A stretch of DNA of 64,000 bases from Nitrosomonas sp. (GTDB lineage: Bacteria; Pseudomonadota; Gammaproteobacteria; Burkholderiales; Nitrosomonadaceae), in assembly GCA_024282035.1 (NCBI GenBank), contig JAMWZR010000001.1, forward strand, positions 124,001 through 188,000, given 5' to 3'. Both the position numbers and the translations under genes were made by a program. Of this stretch, positions 36,471 to 44,950 are shown piece by piece; the first letter of the stretch is position 1, and the number at the start of each line of letters is the position of its first letter. Under the pieces are notes generated by a model that was not told the origin of the DNA, did not search any database, and was given only the letters and a program-made list of their open reading frames with translations.

Positions 36471-37112
36471 CTATCTCAAAGGCGTCGCAGTCGTCAAAAC
36501 AAAAGTTCCAGTAGTAGAGTCGAGTACTGCATCGTAAGCTTGTGCACCCTCAAGTCCGGGGACCAGTACATTCGTGAGAGTAAGTTCAGAATTCTGGTAG
36601 ATAGCACCAATTGCATTGTCTCCATTGGATATTAGTTGCGCTCGTATTTCACCGCCGCTATAGAGTGTGCTATGTATGTTGTAATACATCCGTCCTTCAA
36701 TCAGATCCGTTTCGACGGCTGCAGCTTGCTCTGCTGTGAGCGTGATCGAACCGGATACATTGCCGGAATTGGTCAGAGGTAGATCTGGAAATGGAATGAC
36801 AATCGGTGCGCCAGTGCCTACATCTGCTGGCCCATGTATATGATTATTGCCAGCTTCATGTGTTCTAGGTACGGCGTCATCTTGCAGTTTCCAGTTGACA
36901 TTGTAGGTTAATACCTTGCTGGTGTTGTCATAGAGTGCCGTGATCCTGCCATACCCATTGGAAACCGGCGCAGGTGTTGGTGTGGGAGCAGTTACTGCCT
37001 CTTGGCTTGCCGTCAATGGCATTTCGATAAATGCAACAACTTCGGCCATATTTATACTTGGAAAACTCAAAGCAACCATTGCAGTTGCCAATAATGTAGC
37101 CTTTTTCATCAT
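36471..37112 (-). CDS. CHRD-domain secreted protein
   Basis: A 213-residue protein with a signal peptide (KKATLLATAMVALSFPSINMAEV). The rest is a CHRD domain: FIEMPLTASQEAVTAP, GRITALYDNTSKVLTYNVNWKL, NNHIHGPADVGTGAPIVIPF and YYNIHSTLYSGGEIRAQL, with the two conserved His-containing loops. CHRD domains occur in secreted or cell-surface proteins, including eukaryotic chordin, and their bacterial role is unknown. The ribosome binding site AAGGAGGG precedes two adjacent ATG codons, and the first was chosen. The gene is convergent with the dicysteine protein. Confidence 0.85.
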   Translation of the reverse strand: MMKKATLLATAMVALSFPSINMAEVVAFIEMPLTASQEAVTAPTPTPAPVSNGYGRITALYDNTSKVLTYNVNWKLQDDAVPRTHEAGNNHIHGPADVGTGAPIVIPFPDLPLTNSGNVSGSITLTAEQAAAVETDLIEGRMYYNIHSTLYSGGEIRAQLISNGDNAIGAIYQNSELTLTNVLVPGLEGAQAYDAVLDSTTGTFVLTTATPLR

Positions 37113-37433
37113 GATGAACCCTCCTTGAGTAAATTGATTTATCCCGAATTAGAGCCCTCCAAGCCCTGCCGCAGATTAAGCGCATTCAGAATCGAAATGT
37201 ATTGCGGACATTAGGATATGCGAGACTTCGATTACTTTTAGATCAATTGAAATCTGACTCACTTGCTTAGCTTCGAGTCATCATTCGGCTTCATGGTATT
37301 CGATGATGTGTGATTTTTGAAGTATTTTTTTCTTATTTCTTTGAAGTCAAGGCCAAAAAATACTCGGCGACAGTGATTGGGAGATTACGCTAGAAGGGTA
37401 ATTCAATTCATTCAGATCAATGGGAATTGTTAC
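37113..37433. other. Intergenic stretch between CHRD and DUF4389 genes
   Basis: About 320 bases with low coding potential in all frames. It must hold the CHRD promoter on the minus strand, but no convincing -35/-10 pair stands out. Two T-rich runs near 37320-37335 are the only notable feature. Confidence 0.5.
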
Positions 37434-37718
37434 TCAGTCAGGCGTGCCATTTGGCCAGGCGCTAAATGGAAATGGAAGCTGATCGCTGTTGTAGGTTAAA
37501 AAAATTGTAATCTGGTAAAGATAGGTACTGAGGTTTTGGCTAAATTTCAACAGTTGTTCATTCAGGTTTCCGGTTACTATCAGGGTAACAAACTGAAATA
37601 CCATAAGAGCAAAAACAACAAATTTAGAGGCACCATAAATGACAATGAAAAATAACATATAGAGGCAACGCTGCCAGTATTCATTTTTTTGTAACCTGCG
37701 TTTTATTTCTTCTTTCAT
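37434..37718 (-). CDS. DUF4389 family membrane protein
   Basis: A 94-residue protein with two hydrophobic segments (about 17-48) and a conserved amphipathic tail. The pattern YGASKFVVFALMVFQFVTLIVTGNLNEQLLKFSQNLSTYLYQITIFLTYNSDQLPFPFSAWP matches DUF4389 closely when read piecewise (GNLNEQLLKF, LSTYLYQI, PFPFSAWP). The family is small, widespread in gammaproteobacteria and betaproteobacteria, and of unknown function. It is monocistronic or pairs with the tiny membrane peptide encoded 125 bases upstream. Confidence 0.85.
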   Translation of the reverse strand: MKEEIKRRLQKNEYWQRCLYMLFFIVIYGASKFVVFALMVFQFVTLIVTGNLNEQLLKFSQNLSTYLYQITIFLTYNSDQLPFPFSAWPNGTPD

Positions 37719-37843
37719 TTGGAGCGCCGAGTTATTTAGAGCTTGCTAGCAATTTTGGGTCGTCAGTAGGTAGTTTTGGCATGCTTGATTCTTACGATCA
37801 GATTGAATAAAGGATTTTCACTTATTTTAGGCAGTAGTGCTGA

Positions 37844-37954
37844 CTATATTGTTTTTCTGAACATTTCGACCATAAACTGATATAACCATGCTCCCCCGTA
37901 AGCAATAGCTACGATCATTAGTATGGCGATTATGCCGGATAAAATATTATTCAT
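37844..37954 (-). CDS. 36-residue single-span membrane peptide
   Basis: A short frame reading MNNILSGIIAILMIVAIAYG and continuing GAWLYQFMVEM, closing with a basic tail RKTI. One hydrophobic helix (residues 4-25) followed by aromatic and charged residues is typical of real small membrane proteins. A GGGAA sequence lies about 9 bases before the ATG, which also overlaps the end of an 11-codon leader frame (ATGAATAA). It precedes the DUF4389 gene on the same strand. I cannot name it. Confidence 0.5.
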   Translation of the reverse strand: MNNILSGIIAILMIVAIAYGGAWLYQFMVEMFRKTI

Positions 37955-38152
37955 CTGTCTGTTCCCGATTTTTAGTTGTCATTAAATTGCTTTGTGGGGA
38001 TCCCTGCCTTAAAAAAATATGGGCCTCAGGAAGTTAAAAAGGGTTTTAATCGAAATAATTTTAGAATTTCATTATAAAGATTATCACGGCGAGAATTAAA
38101 ACGAAATTCGGTTTTTTCAGGTGCTGGTGGAAAGTATGATCAGATCCACCGG

Positions 38153-38338
38153 ATGCACCAGGAAGTTTCCTTACGTGAAATGAAAAGGACATTGTTGACG
38201 CACATTGAACCACTATTAGTCAACAAATGGGTCACAGTCAATGCTCAAGGGAACATGTTTTACAGTAGACTTGGGAGGATCGATACTTTCGGCTCGATGA
38301 AAAAACTGGCTGACTACATGAGAAATCCCCAACTCTAA
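38153..38338 (+). CDS. Short hypothetical ORF, doubtful
   Basis: A 61-codon frame whose translation is mildly protein-like (GRIDTFGSMKKLADYMRNPQL at the end), without a convincing ribosome binding site or recognisable domain. It lies in a region of decayed genes, so it may be a remnant of a longer gene rather than a functional protein. Confidence 0.3.
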   Translation: MHQEVSLREMKRTLLTHIEPLLVNKWVTVNAQGNMFYSRLGRIDTFGSMKKLADYMRNPQL

Positions 38339-38391
38339 TTCCCAAAAGGGAAAAGCCAATTGAGTACGTCATAACAGATTGTTTAGTCTGT

Positions 38392-38649
38392 TTACATTTT
38401 CTCGGATTGGCTGAAGGTTTTCTCAAAACTTTGCTGACTAACTTGTATTGCTTCTTTTGTGTTGAAATCGGCAGTTTTTCGGGAAAAATCCTGTCCTAAT
38501 AGTATTTTTACTTGTACATCGTGACGTAATTCCTCACTCTCAACTAATTTAACCTGTATTGGAAGTAGTTGATTAATTTGGTAGGCCTGATAGTAGCTTC
38601 CTGCTCGATAATTGATGCACGGTATCTCCCTTAACGAAGATGTGGCTGA
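38392..38649 (-). pseudogene. 5'-truncated reading frame fragment
   Basis: An open stretch of 85 codons with protein-like composition (GSYYQAYQINQLLPIQVKLV, then SEELRHDVQVKILLGQDF, ending in SFEKTFSQSEKM) but no start codon; it is closed upstream by a TAA. It looks like the C-terminal remainder of a gene whose front is lost. I do not recognise the family. It overlaps the next fragment on the other strand at 38615-38649. Confidence 0.35.
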
Positions 38650-38818
38650 TTATCTTATCGATACCTACTATCGCAAAACTGGTTGAGCACTAACGGGTAG
38701 TCATCCGCGCGATCTTATTGATCAGATAATGGATTTTTCAAAATATTTTAGGCAGCCGCCAACATTTACCAAAGCGACAGTCGACAGTGTTGCAGCCAAC
38801 TATTTCATTGTAATATGA
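38615..38818 (+). pseudogene. C-terminal remnant of an AAA-ATPase-like gene, with an in-frame stop
   Basis: Reading from 38615 gives GISLNEDVADYLIDTYYRKTG, a TGA at 38684, then ALTGSHPRDLIDQIMDFSKYF, RQPPTFTKATVDSVAANYF and a final stop. The HPRD-containing pattern resembles the C-terminal end of some AAA-type ATPases, with the TGA apparently replacing an Arg codon (CGA). The preceding codons are closed by a stop, so the main part of the gene is missing. The family name is uncertain. Confidence 0.4.
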
Positions 38819-38932
38819 ATTGCCGACACATGATTTCTTTTAAAACTAGCTTGATTCAAACCTGGCTGTGGAAGTTAGTGCAGTTGTCGGGAAACATCCA
38901 CACTTGATGATTAACGGTGGGTTACGTTGACT

Positions 38933-39688
38933 TTATAGATTACAAAAGGTTAACTCAAATTCAACATCATTTTCATACGTTTTATTCCGCTGGGCAGTTA
39001 ATGCCGGAATGAAACGAATGTTTAATGCATATTTGTTTGCACTGATTTCCGGAACGCAAGGCAAATCATCACTCAGTGTCAGCCTTAACATCAGGGGCGT
39101 ACGCTCTAATCCGCTTTGCTGATATATCCCTTGAGTCGCAACGACTTTGCTGGTTCTTTCACTTTCGCGAAGCAGATAAAGCACGATTCCGAAAGCATCC
39201 CGCACTGGCCGGAAAGGTGCAAGCCAATCGTTAAAATTTTGCTGCCGCTGAGAAACATCCAGATTCAACCAGTAAAAATAAGTTGGTAAATCGAATGCAC
39301 AGCAACCACCCGGAATCGCCATACGTTGCTTGATCGACATAAGCCACTCAATTTCGCGCAAGTGTTCTCCTACTTTACCAGGCATTTCCAGCAGTTCCCT
39401 GAATGTAATCGTAATACTGTTCAATACATTACTTAGTACGGTTTCAGCAACATGCGGATTTTTGCGCAATACTTCCAGCATTTGTTTCTGCCGTTCCAAT
39501 TCATGCAGTAAATCGGACTTGATATCTGCTCGACTGGTAATCTCCAGAACTTCAAACAGAGCAATCAGGGTGGCATGATGCTCAGCAGCGGTTGTTTGTG
39601 CGGAGAAGTAATCAATTCGCTTGAATAAGTCTTCTAGTCTTAATAAGGTCCGGATACGCTCATTAAGCGGATGTTCATAACAAATCAC
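38933..39688 (-). CDS. zapD: Cell division protein ZapD
   Basis: A 251-residue cytoplasmic protein that crosslinks FtsZ filaments. The sequence begins ICYEHPLNERIRTLLRLEDLF, matching the ZapD start, continues with a helical N-terminal domain, and has the conserved WLAPFRPVRDAFGIVLYLLRES and a beta-rich C-terminal part (YALNIRFIPA). The length matches the family (about 250). The start is GTG. In many proteobacteria zapD sits beside coaE and yacG; that cluster is not present here, so the gene stands alone. It is divergent from the CorB-like gene, with 285 bases between them. Confidence 0.92.
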   Translation of the reverse strand: MICYEHPLNERIRTLLRLEDLFKRIDYFSAQTTAAEHHATLIALFEVLEITSRADIKSDLLHELERQKQMLEVLRKNPHVAETVLSNVLNSITITFRELLEMPGKVGEHLREIEWLMSIKQRMAIPGGCCAFDLPTYFYWLNLDVSQRQQNFNDWLAPFRPVRDAFGIVLYLLRESERTSKVVATQGIYQQSGLERTPLMLRLTLSDDLPCVPEISANKYALNIRFIPALTAQRNKTYENDVEFELTFCNL

Positions 39689-39973
39689 AGTAGAAATACG
39701 TTCAGAAGTTTAAATTCGGAATGTGGAATCTTGCCCTAACCAAGGGCATTTAACAAATAAAAATTGAAATTGAAAAAAGAATTTATCACGCAGAAACCAT
39801 TGACATATAGCTCCTAGCACAGTACTTCACAATTCTTAAATGCCGTAAATCAGGAACTCCGGATATTTTTCCTGTTGACAAACATCCATTTGACTCCAGA
39901 ATATATCAACTGCATTGCAGTTTTTTCAGTTCATTGTATGAAACCTACTCTTACTGCGCATTAAAGGAATCCT

Positions 39974-41266
39974 TTGGAAGACTTGCCATTACCTGTCATG
40001 CTGATTGCATTGATGTTTTTATTGATCCTGTCTGGTTTCTTTTCTTTGTCTGAAACCAGCATGATGGCAATCAACCGCTATCGATTGCGTCACTTGGCTA
40101 AGCAGGGACACCGCGGCGCTCAGCTGACTATCAAGCTATTGGATAAAACTGATCGACTGCTTGGCGTCATTCTGTTGGGCAACAATTTGCTTAATACTGC
40201 TTCTGCGACATTGGTAGCCATCCTAGTGGCAACCTTTTTTGAACATGATGATTTTGCGCTATTTATCGGCACAGTTGCCGTGACTTTTGCCATTCTGGTA
40301 TTCAGTGAAATCACACCGAAAGTGATTGCAGCAACCTATCCGGAACGCATTGCACTCGCTTCCAGTTATATCTTGACACCATTGTTGGCAATTTTTTATC
40401 CCATTGTTTGGTTTGTGAATCTTTTTGTCGGCGGCCTATTGCGACTATTCGGCTTAAAACCCCAGCAGGGAGGCATCGAGCAAAAAATCAGTACCGAGGA
40501 ACTCAAAACCCTGGTTCTGGAGGGAGGGCATTTCATACAGCATAAACACCAAAGTATGCTTCTGAATTTGTTTGACATTGAAACCATCACCGTTGATGAC
40601 ATTATCGTACCGCGTAACCAGATTGAAGCGATCGATCTGGATGCCGACGATGACACCATCCACTCACAACTGCTTACCTGTCATCATACGCGCCTGCCGG
40701 TTTACCGCGAGCGCATGGACAACATCATTGGCATTGTGCATGTTCGTAAGGTCATGAATCAGATGCAGAATGGAAAAATCACGGCGGAAACACTGGAGAA
40801 AGTGATACGTGATCCCTATTTCATTCCTTCCGGAACTCCCCTGTTTTCCCAGTTACAGCTTTTTCAGGAAAATCAGAAAAGAATTGGACTGGTGGTGGAC
40901 GAATATGGCGAACTGATGGGATTGGTGACACTGGAGGATATTCTGGAAGAGATTATCGGAGAATTTACCACACACGCCCCGACCCAGACGAGCACCTTTC
41001 TCAAGCAGGACGATGGCAGCATCCTTGTTGAAGGTAGCACGTTGTTGCGTGAGTTAAATCGCAAACTGGACTTGCAATTTCCGCTGGATGGACCCAAGAC
41101 TCTGAATGGTCTGATTCTCGAATATCTTCAGGAAATTCCGGATTCAGGAATCGGACTGAATATCGCGGGTCATCCGATGGAGATCATTCAAATCAAGAAC
41201 AGGGTAGTTAAAACTGTCAAGATTTTTCCCGAACTTGTGCTAACCAAACACCATAGTACGGAGTAA
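39974..41266 (+). CDS. CNNM/CorB-type membrane protein with CBS domains
   Basis: A 430-residue protein of the HlyC/CorC or CNNM family, implicated in Mg2+ or Co2+ transport. The DUF21 domain with about four transmembrane helices occupies residues 1-170 ([65 protein letters not shown]). A CBS pair follows (about 200-330, [16 protein letters not shown] and [25 protein letters not shown]), then a CorC_HlyC domain. The start is TTG with AAAGGAAT upstream. Nearest characterised homologues are CorB and YfjD; I give no symbol because the substrate is unproven. Confidence 0.88.
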   Translation: MEDLPLPVMLIALMFLLILSGFFSLSETSMMAINRYRLRHLAKQGHRGAQLTIKLLDKTDRLLGVILLGNNLLNTASATLVAILVATFFEHDDFALFIGTVAVTFAILVFSEITPKVIAATYPERIALASSYILTPLLAIFYPIVWFVNLFVGGLLRLFGLKPQQGGIEQKISTEELKTLVLEGGHFIQHKHQSMLLNLFDIETITVDDIIVPRNQIEAIDLDADDDTIHSQLLTCHHTRLPVYRERMDNIIGIVHVRKVMNQMQNGKITAETLEKVIRDPYFIPSGTPLFSQLQLFQENQKRIGLVVDEYGELMGLVTLEDILEEIIGEFTTHAPTQTSTFLKQDDGSILVEGSTLLRELNRKLDLQFPLDGPKTLNGLILEYLQEIPDSGIGLNIAGHPMEIIQIKNRVVKTVKIFPELVLTKHHSTE

Positions 41267-41380
41267 ACAAGCGATAACATGATTGATCATCACCTCAGTT
41301 TTCCCTATCGCCGATTGGACTGAAACCCCAAAAGCAGTTATCCTGTCACCCCGCAAAATGAGCAAAAGAATCTCCATCAA

Positions 41381-41457
41381 GCGCCCATAGCTCAGCTGGA
41401 TAGAGTACCGCCCTCCGAAGGCGGGGGTCGCACGTTCGAATCGTGTTGGGCGCGCCA
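41381..41457 (+). tRNA. tRNA-Arg (CCG anticodon)
   Basis: A 77-nt cloverleaf with encoded CCA. The acceptor stem GCGCCCA pairs with TGGGCGC, the D arm has GCTC...GAGT, the anticodon stem CCGCC/GGCGG holds loop CTCCGAA with anticodon CCG, and the T loop is TTCGAAT. It decodes CGG arginine codons. It lies alone between the CorB-like gene and the TetR regulator. Confidence 0.95.
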
Positions 41458-41504
41458 ATTCATCAAGAAATGCGTTGCTTAGATGTATTGCATACAAATT
41501 CTGT

Positions 41505-41533
41505 TTGATTTTTGAGACAACCGGTCGTATTAT
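41505..41533 (+). promoter_or_regulatory. Promoter and operator of the TetR regulator, leaderless start
   Basis: TTGATT (41505-41510), a 17-base spacer and TATTAT (41528-41533). The palindrome ACAACCGGTCGT (41517-41528) overlaps the spacer and touches the -10, so the regulator would repress itself. The start codon is only 7 bases after the -10, which predicts a leaderless mRNA. The same motif occurs in a more perfect form before the DUF4242 gene. Confidence 0.5.
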
Positions 41534-41539
41534 TTGTGC

Positions 41540-42136
41540 ATGTCACAAGCAAGAAAAAAAGAATTTAATAGAGAAAGCCTTCTGAATCAAGGTGTTTTGT
41601 TTTTTATGAACCAAGGCTATCACGGCACCGGCTTACAGGAAATTCTTGATGCGGTCAATGTTCCCAAGGGTTCTTTTTATAACTACTTTAGTAGCAAAGA
41701 AGAATTTTGTGCGGCAGTCATCCAGCATTATATCGAGCCGTTCATTTCACGACTGTCCACACATCTTCAGCTGTCCGACTCCGATGCACTGGGGGCTATC
41801 CGGCGCTATTTTAACGAGCTGATTGTGGAGCTTGAAGAAAACAAATTTAAAGGCGGCTGTTTGCTAGGCAGCCTTATGGGAGAAATCGGCAGCACCAGCG
41901 ACGTATGTCAGCAATCATTACAATCGGCAATCGCACGATATCGCGATTTATTACAATCCGGCCTAGCTCAAGCGCAGCAACAAGGATCGGTCAGAACGGA
42001 CAAAACGCCAGAGGAAATGGCTGATTTATTGATCAATACGTGGCAAGGCGCGTTGTTGCGGATGCAAATAGAAAAGTCGTCTGCACCTGTCAAACAATGT
42101 TGTCACGATTTACTGGATGATTTTTTTATACGGTAG
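41540..42136 (+). CDS. TetR/AcrR-family transcriptional regulator
   Basis: A 198-residue repressor. The N-terminal helix-turn-helix reads [39 protein letters not shown], a standard TetR DNA-binding domain; the remaining 140 residues are the helical ligand and dimer domain, with CQQSLQ and Cys-Cys near the C-terminus. A sulfhydryl- or electrophile-sensing role is possible but unproven. The ATG is used as start; a TTG six bases upstream is less likely. A matching palindromic operator lies both in front of this gene and in front of the following DUF4242 gene, so both are probable targets. Confidence 0.85.
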   Translation: MSQARKKEFNRESLLNQGVLFFMNQGYHGTGLQEILDAVNVPKGSFYNYFSSKEEFCAAVIQHYIEPFISRLSTHLQLSDSDALGAIRRYFNELIVELEENKFKGGCLLGSLMGEIGSTSDVCQQSLQSAIARYRDLLQSGLAQAQQQGSVRTDKTPEEMADLLINTWQGALLRMQIEKSSAPVKQCCHDLLDDFFIR

Positions 42137-42159
42137 TTATTTTTTTGACATTAAAAAAT

Positions 42160-42171
42160 ACGACCGGTCGT
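42160..42171. promoter_or_regulatory. TetR-type operator before the DUF4242 gene
   Basis: ACGACCGGTCGT, a 12-base perfect palindrome 27 bases before the DUF4242 start. A TTGACA (42145-42150) directly upstream is a likely -35, so the operator falls within the promoter spacer. It shares 11 of 12 bases with the copy in front of the TetR gene. Confidence 0.6.
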
Positions 42172-42198
42172 TTTTAATGAAAATTAAAGGAGCAAGAT

Positions 42199-42471
42199 AT
42201 GCCTAAATACATTATTGAGCGTGAAATTCCAGAAGCAGGCTTGCTTACACCGCAAGACCTCCAAGTCATTTCACAAAAATCCTGCGCCATTCTCAACAAC
42301 ATGGAATCAAGCATCCAATGGCTGGAAAGTTACGTGACCGATGACAAGGTGTATTGCCTCTATATTGCGCCGGACGAGGCCGCTATCCGAATGCACGCAA
42401 AACAGGGTGAATTCCCTGTTACTCGCGTTGCGCAAATCCGATCCGTGATTGATCCGACTACAGCTGAATAG
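42199..42471 (+). CDS. DUF4242 family small protein
   Basis: A 90-residue ferredoxin-like-fold protein. The pattern KYIIEREIPEAGLLTPQDLQVISQKSCAILNNM, then IQWLESYVTDDKVYCLYIAPDEAAIRMHAKQGEFPVTRV, is DUF4242. A Streptomyces member (SCO4226) binds nickel, and others are linked to aldehyde or stress responses. The ribosome binding site AAAGGAG precedes the ATG. Its promoter carries the TetR-type operator, so it is a probable target of the upstream regulator. The TPR gene follows after 52 bases. Confidence 0.82.
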   Translation: MPKYIIEREIPEAGLLTPQDLQVISQKSCAILNNMESSIQWLESYVTDDKVYCLYIAPDEAAIRMHAKQGEFPVTRVAQIRSVIDPTTAE

Positions 42472-42523
42472 TTTCGAGAAATTTCTTGTTAACCTGATAA
42501 TCAACTTTTTTACGGAGGCAGCT

Positions 42524-44239
42524 ATGCATCCCCGAATTATTGTTTCCCCTTTTTTGATGGCGGTCCTAACCGTCGCAAGTCCTGTTGCATCATGGGCCAC
42601 GGCTGAGAAAGAAAGTAACCAATCGCATACTGCCGCATCCGACGTGGCGCAGCAATCCAATGCAAAAGAACACTCCACGCCCCGGCTGCAAAAACTCGGC
42701 AAGCACGTCTTTCCGGTCAGTACAAGCAATTCATTGGCGCAGCAATACATCAATCAAGGGCTCAATCTCGCGTATGGATTCAACCATGCCGAAGCGCGTC
42801 AGGCATTTCGCGAAGCGGCCCGGTTGGATCCCGGCCTTGCGATGGCGTACTGGGGACAAGCACTGGTGCTCGGCCCAAACATTAACGCGATGATGGAGCC
42901 CAATGAAGAACCCCATGCTCTTGAGCACATCCAAACAGCTAAATCGCTGATGCACAAAACTTCTAGCAAGGAACAGGCACTCATCAATGCACTAGAGAAA
43001 CGCTACTCCGGCAAAGCAGAACACAGAACCGGCAATGACCAAGCCTATGCGGCAGCAATGCACGAGGTACATCAGCGCTTTCCAGACGATCCAGACATTG
43101 CGATGCTGTACGTCGAATCAATGATGGATCTGCGGCCGTGGGGTTATTGGATGCTCGATGGTACTCCCTATGAAGGCACTGCCGAAATCGTCGCACTGAC
43201 AGAAGACGTACTGCGGCGTTACCCGAAACACCCCGGCGCCTTGCATATGCATATTCACTTAATAGAGCCAACATCGACGCCGGAACGTGCCGAGAAATCA
43301 GCTGATACGCTGCTTAAATCAATGCCGGAAGCAGGACATATGATCCATATGGCATCGCATATTTATCAACGCGTCGGACGCTATGCCGATTCAATCAGAA
43401 GCAATCAAATGGCCATCGCAGCGGACGAGTCTTATATCGCGCAGGATCATGCCCACGGCTTATATCCTATGGTCTACTATCCACACAATATTCACTTTCT
43501 CTGGTTTGCTGCGACATCGGATGGACAAAGCAAACTTGCCATCGAATCAGCAAAAGAGGCAGCCCGGAAAATCGATGACGATGTGCTAAAAGCAATCCCG
43601 TTGACCGCAGTTTTTCGCGTGACACCCTATTGGGCACTGGCGAGGTTCGGGCATTGGCAGGAAATTCTTGACCTCGCTCCGCCGCCATCGACCAATGCTT
43701 TTCTAACCGGCAGCTGGCATTATGTACGCGGCCTCGCACTGGTGGCTACGAAGCAGCTGCAACAAGCCGAGCAGGAACTCGCGGCGCTGCGCAAAATCAT
43801 GATGGGTCCTAAGCTAGACCACCCATTATTGTCGAAAAATACCTCGAGTACCGTGCTTCGCATCGCACCTGAAGTACTTGCGGGTGAAATTGCTGCGGCA
43901 AGAAAACAATATGATCAAGCCATTGCGTATCTGGAAAAAGCGGTGCGCTTGGAGGATGCCCTGATCTATACAGAACCAGCCGAATTTCATCTGCCTCCTC
44001 GGTTGGCATTGGGCACCATTCTGCTGGAGTCGGGTCACCCTGTAGAAGCAGAAACAGTTTTTTGGGAAGACCTGCGCCGTAATCGCAATAATGGCTGGGC
44101 ACTGTATGGCCTGAAACAGGCTCTTGAAGCACAACACAAGCACGATGAAGCAAAACGGATTGGAGAACGCTTCAAACAGGCATGGGCACGTTCCGATGTG
44201 ACATTGAGCGCAGCCCGTTTTGGGCCACAGGCCAGGTGA
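42524..44239 (+). CDS. TPR repeat protein, exported
   Basis: A 571-residue protein with an N-terminal signal peptide (RIIVSPFLMAVLTVASPVASWA). The mature part has several TPR-like helical repeats (GLNLAYGFNHAEARQAFREAARLDPGLAMAYWGQALVLG, KQYDQAIAYLEKAVRLEDAL, LESGHPVEAETVFWEDLRRNRNNGWALYGLKQALEAQ) and a His-rich region HPGALHMHIHLIEPTSTPERAEKSADTL. Proteins of this pattern are common in proteobacteria and unnamed. The ATG is preceded by GGAGG and follows the DUF4242 gene, so it may share the TetR control. The function is unknown. Confidence 0.75.
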   Translation: MHPRIIVSPFLMAVLTVASPVASWATAEKESNQSHTAASDVAQQSNAKEHSTPRLQKLGKHVFPVSTSNSLAQQYINQGLNLAYGFNHAEARQAFREAARLDPGLAMAYWGQALVLGPNINAMMEPNEEPHALEHIQTAKSLMHKTSSKEQALINALEKRYSGKAEHRTGNDQAYAAAMHEVHQRFPDDPDIAMLYVESMMDLRPWGYWMLDGTPYEGTAEIVALTEDVLRRYPKHPGALHMHIHLIEPTSTPERAEKSADTLLKSMPEAGHMIHMASHIYQRVGRYADSIRSNQMAIAADESYIAQDHAHGLYPMVYYPHNIHFLWFAATSDGQSKLAIESAKEAARKIDDDVLKAIPLTAVFRVTPYWALARFGHWQEILDLAPPPSTNAFLTGSWHYVRGLALVATKQLQQAEQELAALRKIMMGPKLDHPLLSKNTSSTVLRIAPEVLAGEIAAARKQYDQAIAYLEKAVRLEDALIYTEPAEFHLPPRLALGTILLESGHPVEAETVFWEDLRRNRNNGWALYGLKQALEAQHKHDEAKRIGERFKQAWARSDVTLSAARFGPQAR

Positions 44240-44329
44240 TCAGCGGCAAGCAGTCATCCAAACAGATTCTTGGCACCGGGTAATGCTAAACTATGCGCTT
44301 TATTGGATTAAGCAACTTGGAAATTTGAA

Positions 44330-44944
44330 TTGTTCACCGGAATCATAGAAGCCGTGGGTACCATCACTCAAATCCATTCCGGCAAGGAAAAAGGGCAAGG
44401 CGGTTTGTCTCTGACCATTTCCACACAACGGCTGGATCTGGGTGATGTCATGCCGGGCGATAGTATTGCAGTGAATGGCGTTTGTCTGACCGTAACCACG
44501 TTGACAAACGATTCTTTTGCGGTCGATGTTTCCGAAGAAACATTGAATTGCACCAGTGGACTCGATCAGCCTGCCGCTTGCGTCAATCTGGAAAAAGCCA
44601 TGCGCCTGTCGGATAGGCTTGGAGGGCATCTCGTCAGCGGTCACATTGATGCCGTAGGCGTCGTGGTGAAGGTCGAACTCATAGGAGAATGTGTCGAGCT
44701 AATCATCCGGGCGCCCCAGTCTGTTACCCGCTACCTTGCGCACAAAGGTTCCGTGACGGTGAATGGTGTCAGCCTGACGATCAATAAAATTGTGGGCAAT
44801 GAGTTTGCCATCAATCTCATTCCACATACACTCGCCATGACCAACTTGCAGGCACTGTCGCCAGGAATGCAAGTCAATCTGGAGACCGACATGCTGGCGC
44901 GTTATGTGGCCAGGTTACTGAATCTTGAAGACAGCCAGGATTAA
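44330..44944 (+). CDS. ribE: Riboflavin synthase, alpha subunit
   Basis: A 204-residue enzyme that dismutates two molecules of 6,7-dimethyl-8-ribityllumazine to riboflavin. It has the two tandem lumazine-binding domains: the first starts [15 protein letters not shown] and includes [11 protein letters not shown]; the second includes [13 protein letters not shown] and [11 protein letters not shown]. The start is TTG with weak GGAA spacing; the ATG-less beginning is standard for this family. It is the first gene of a tight cluster with ribBA, ribH, nusB, thiL and pgpA. No FMN riboswitch is visible in the preceding 90 bases. Confidence 0.95.
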   Translation: MFTGIIEAVGTITQIHSGKEKGQGGLSLTISTQRLDLGDVMPGDSIAVNGVCLTVTTLTNDSFAVDVSEETLNCTSGLDQPAACVNLEKAMRLSDRLGGHLVSGHIDAVGVVVKVELIGECVELIIRAPQSVTRYLAHKGSVTVNGVSLTINKIVGNEFAINLIPHTLAMTNLQALSPGMQVNLETDMLARYVARLLNLEDSQD

Positions 44945-44950
44945 TCGAAT

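Noticed and set aside
44240..44329. FMN riboswitch before ribE
   Set aside because: The conserved RFN element sequences are not present in this short upstream region.
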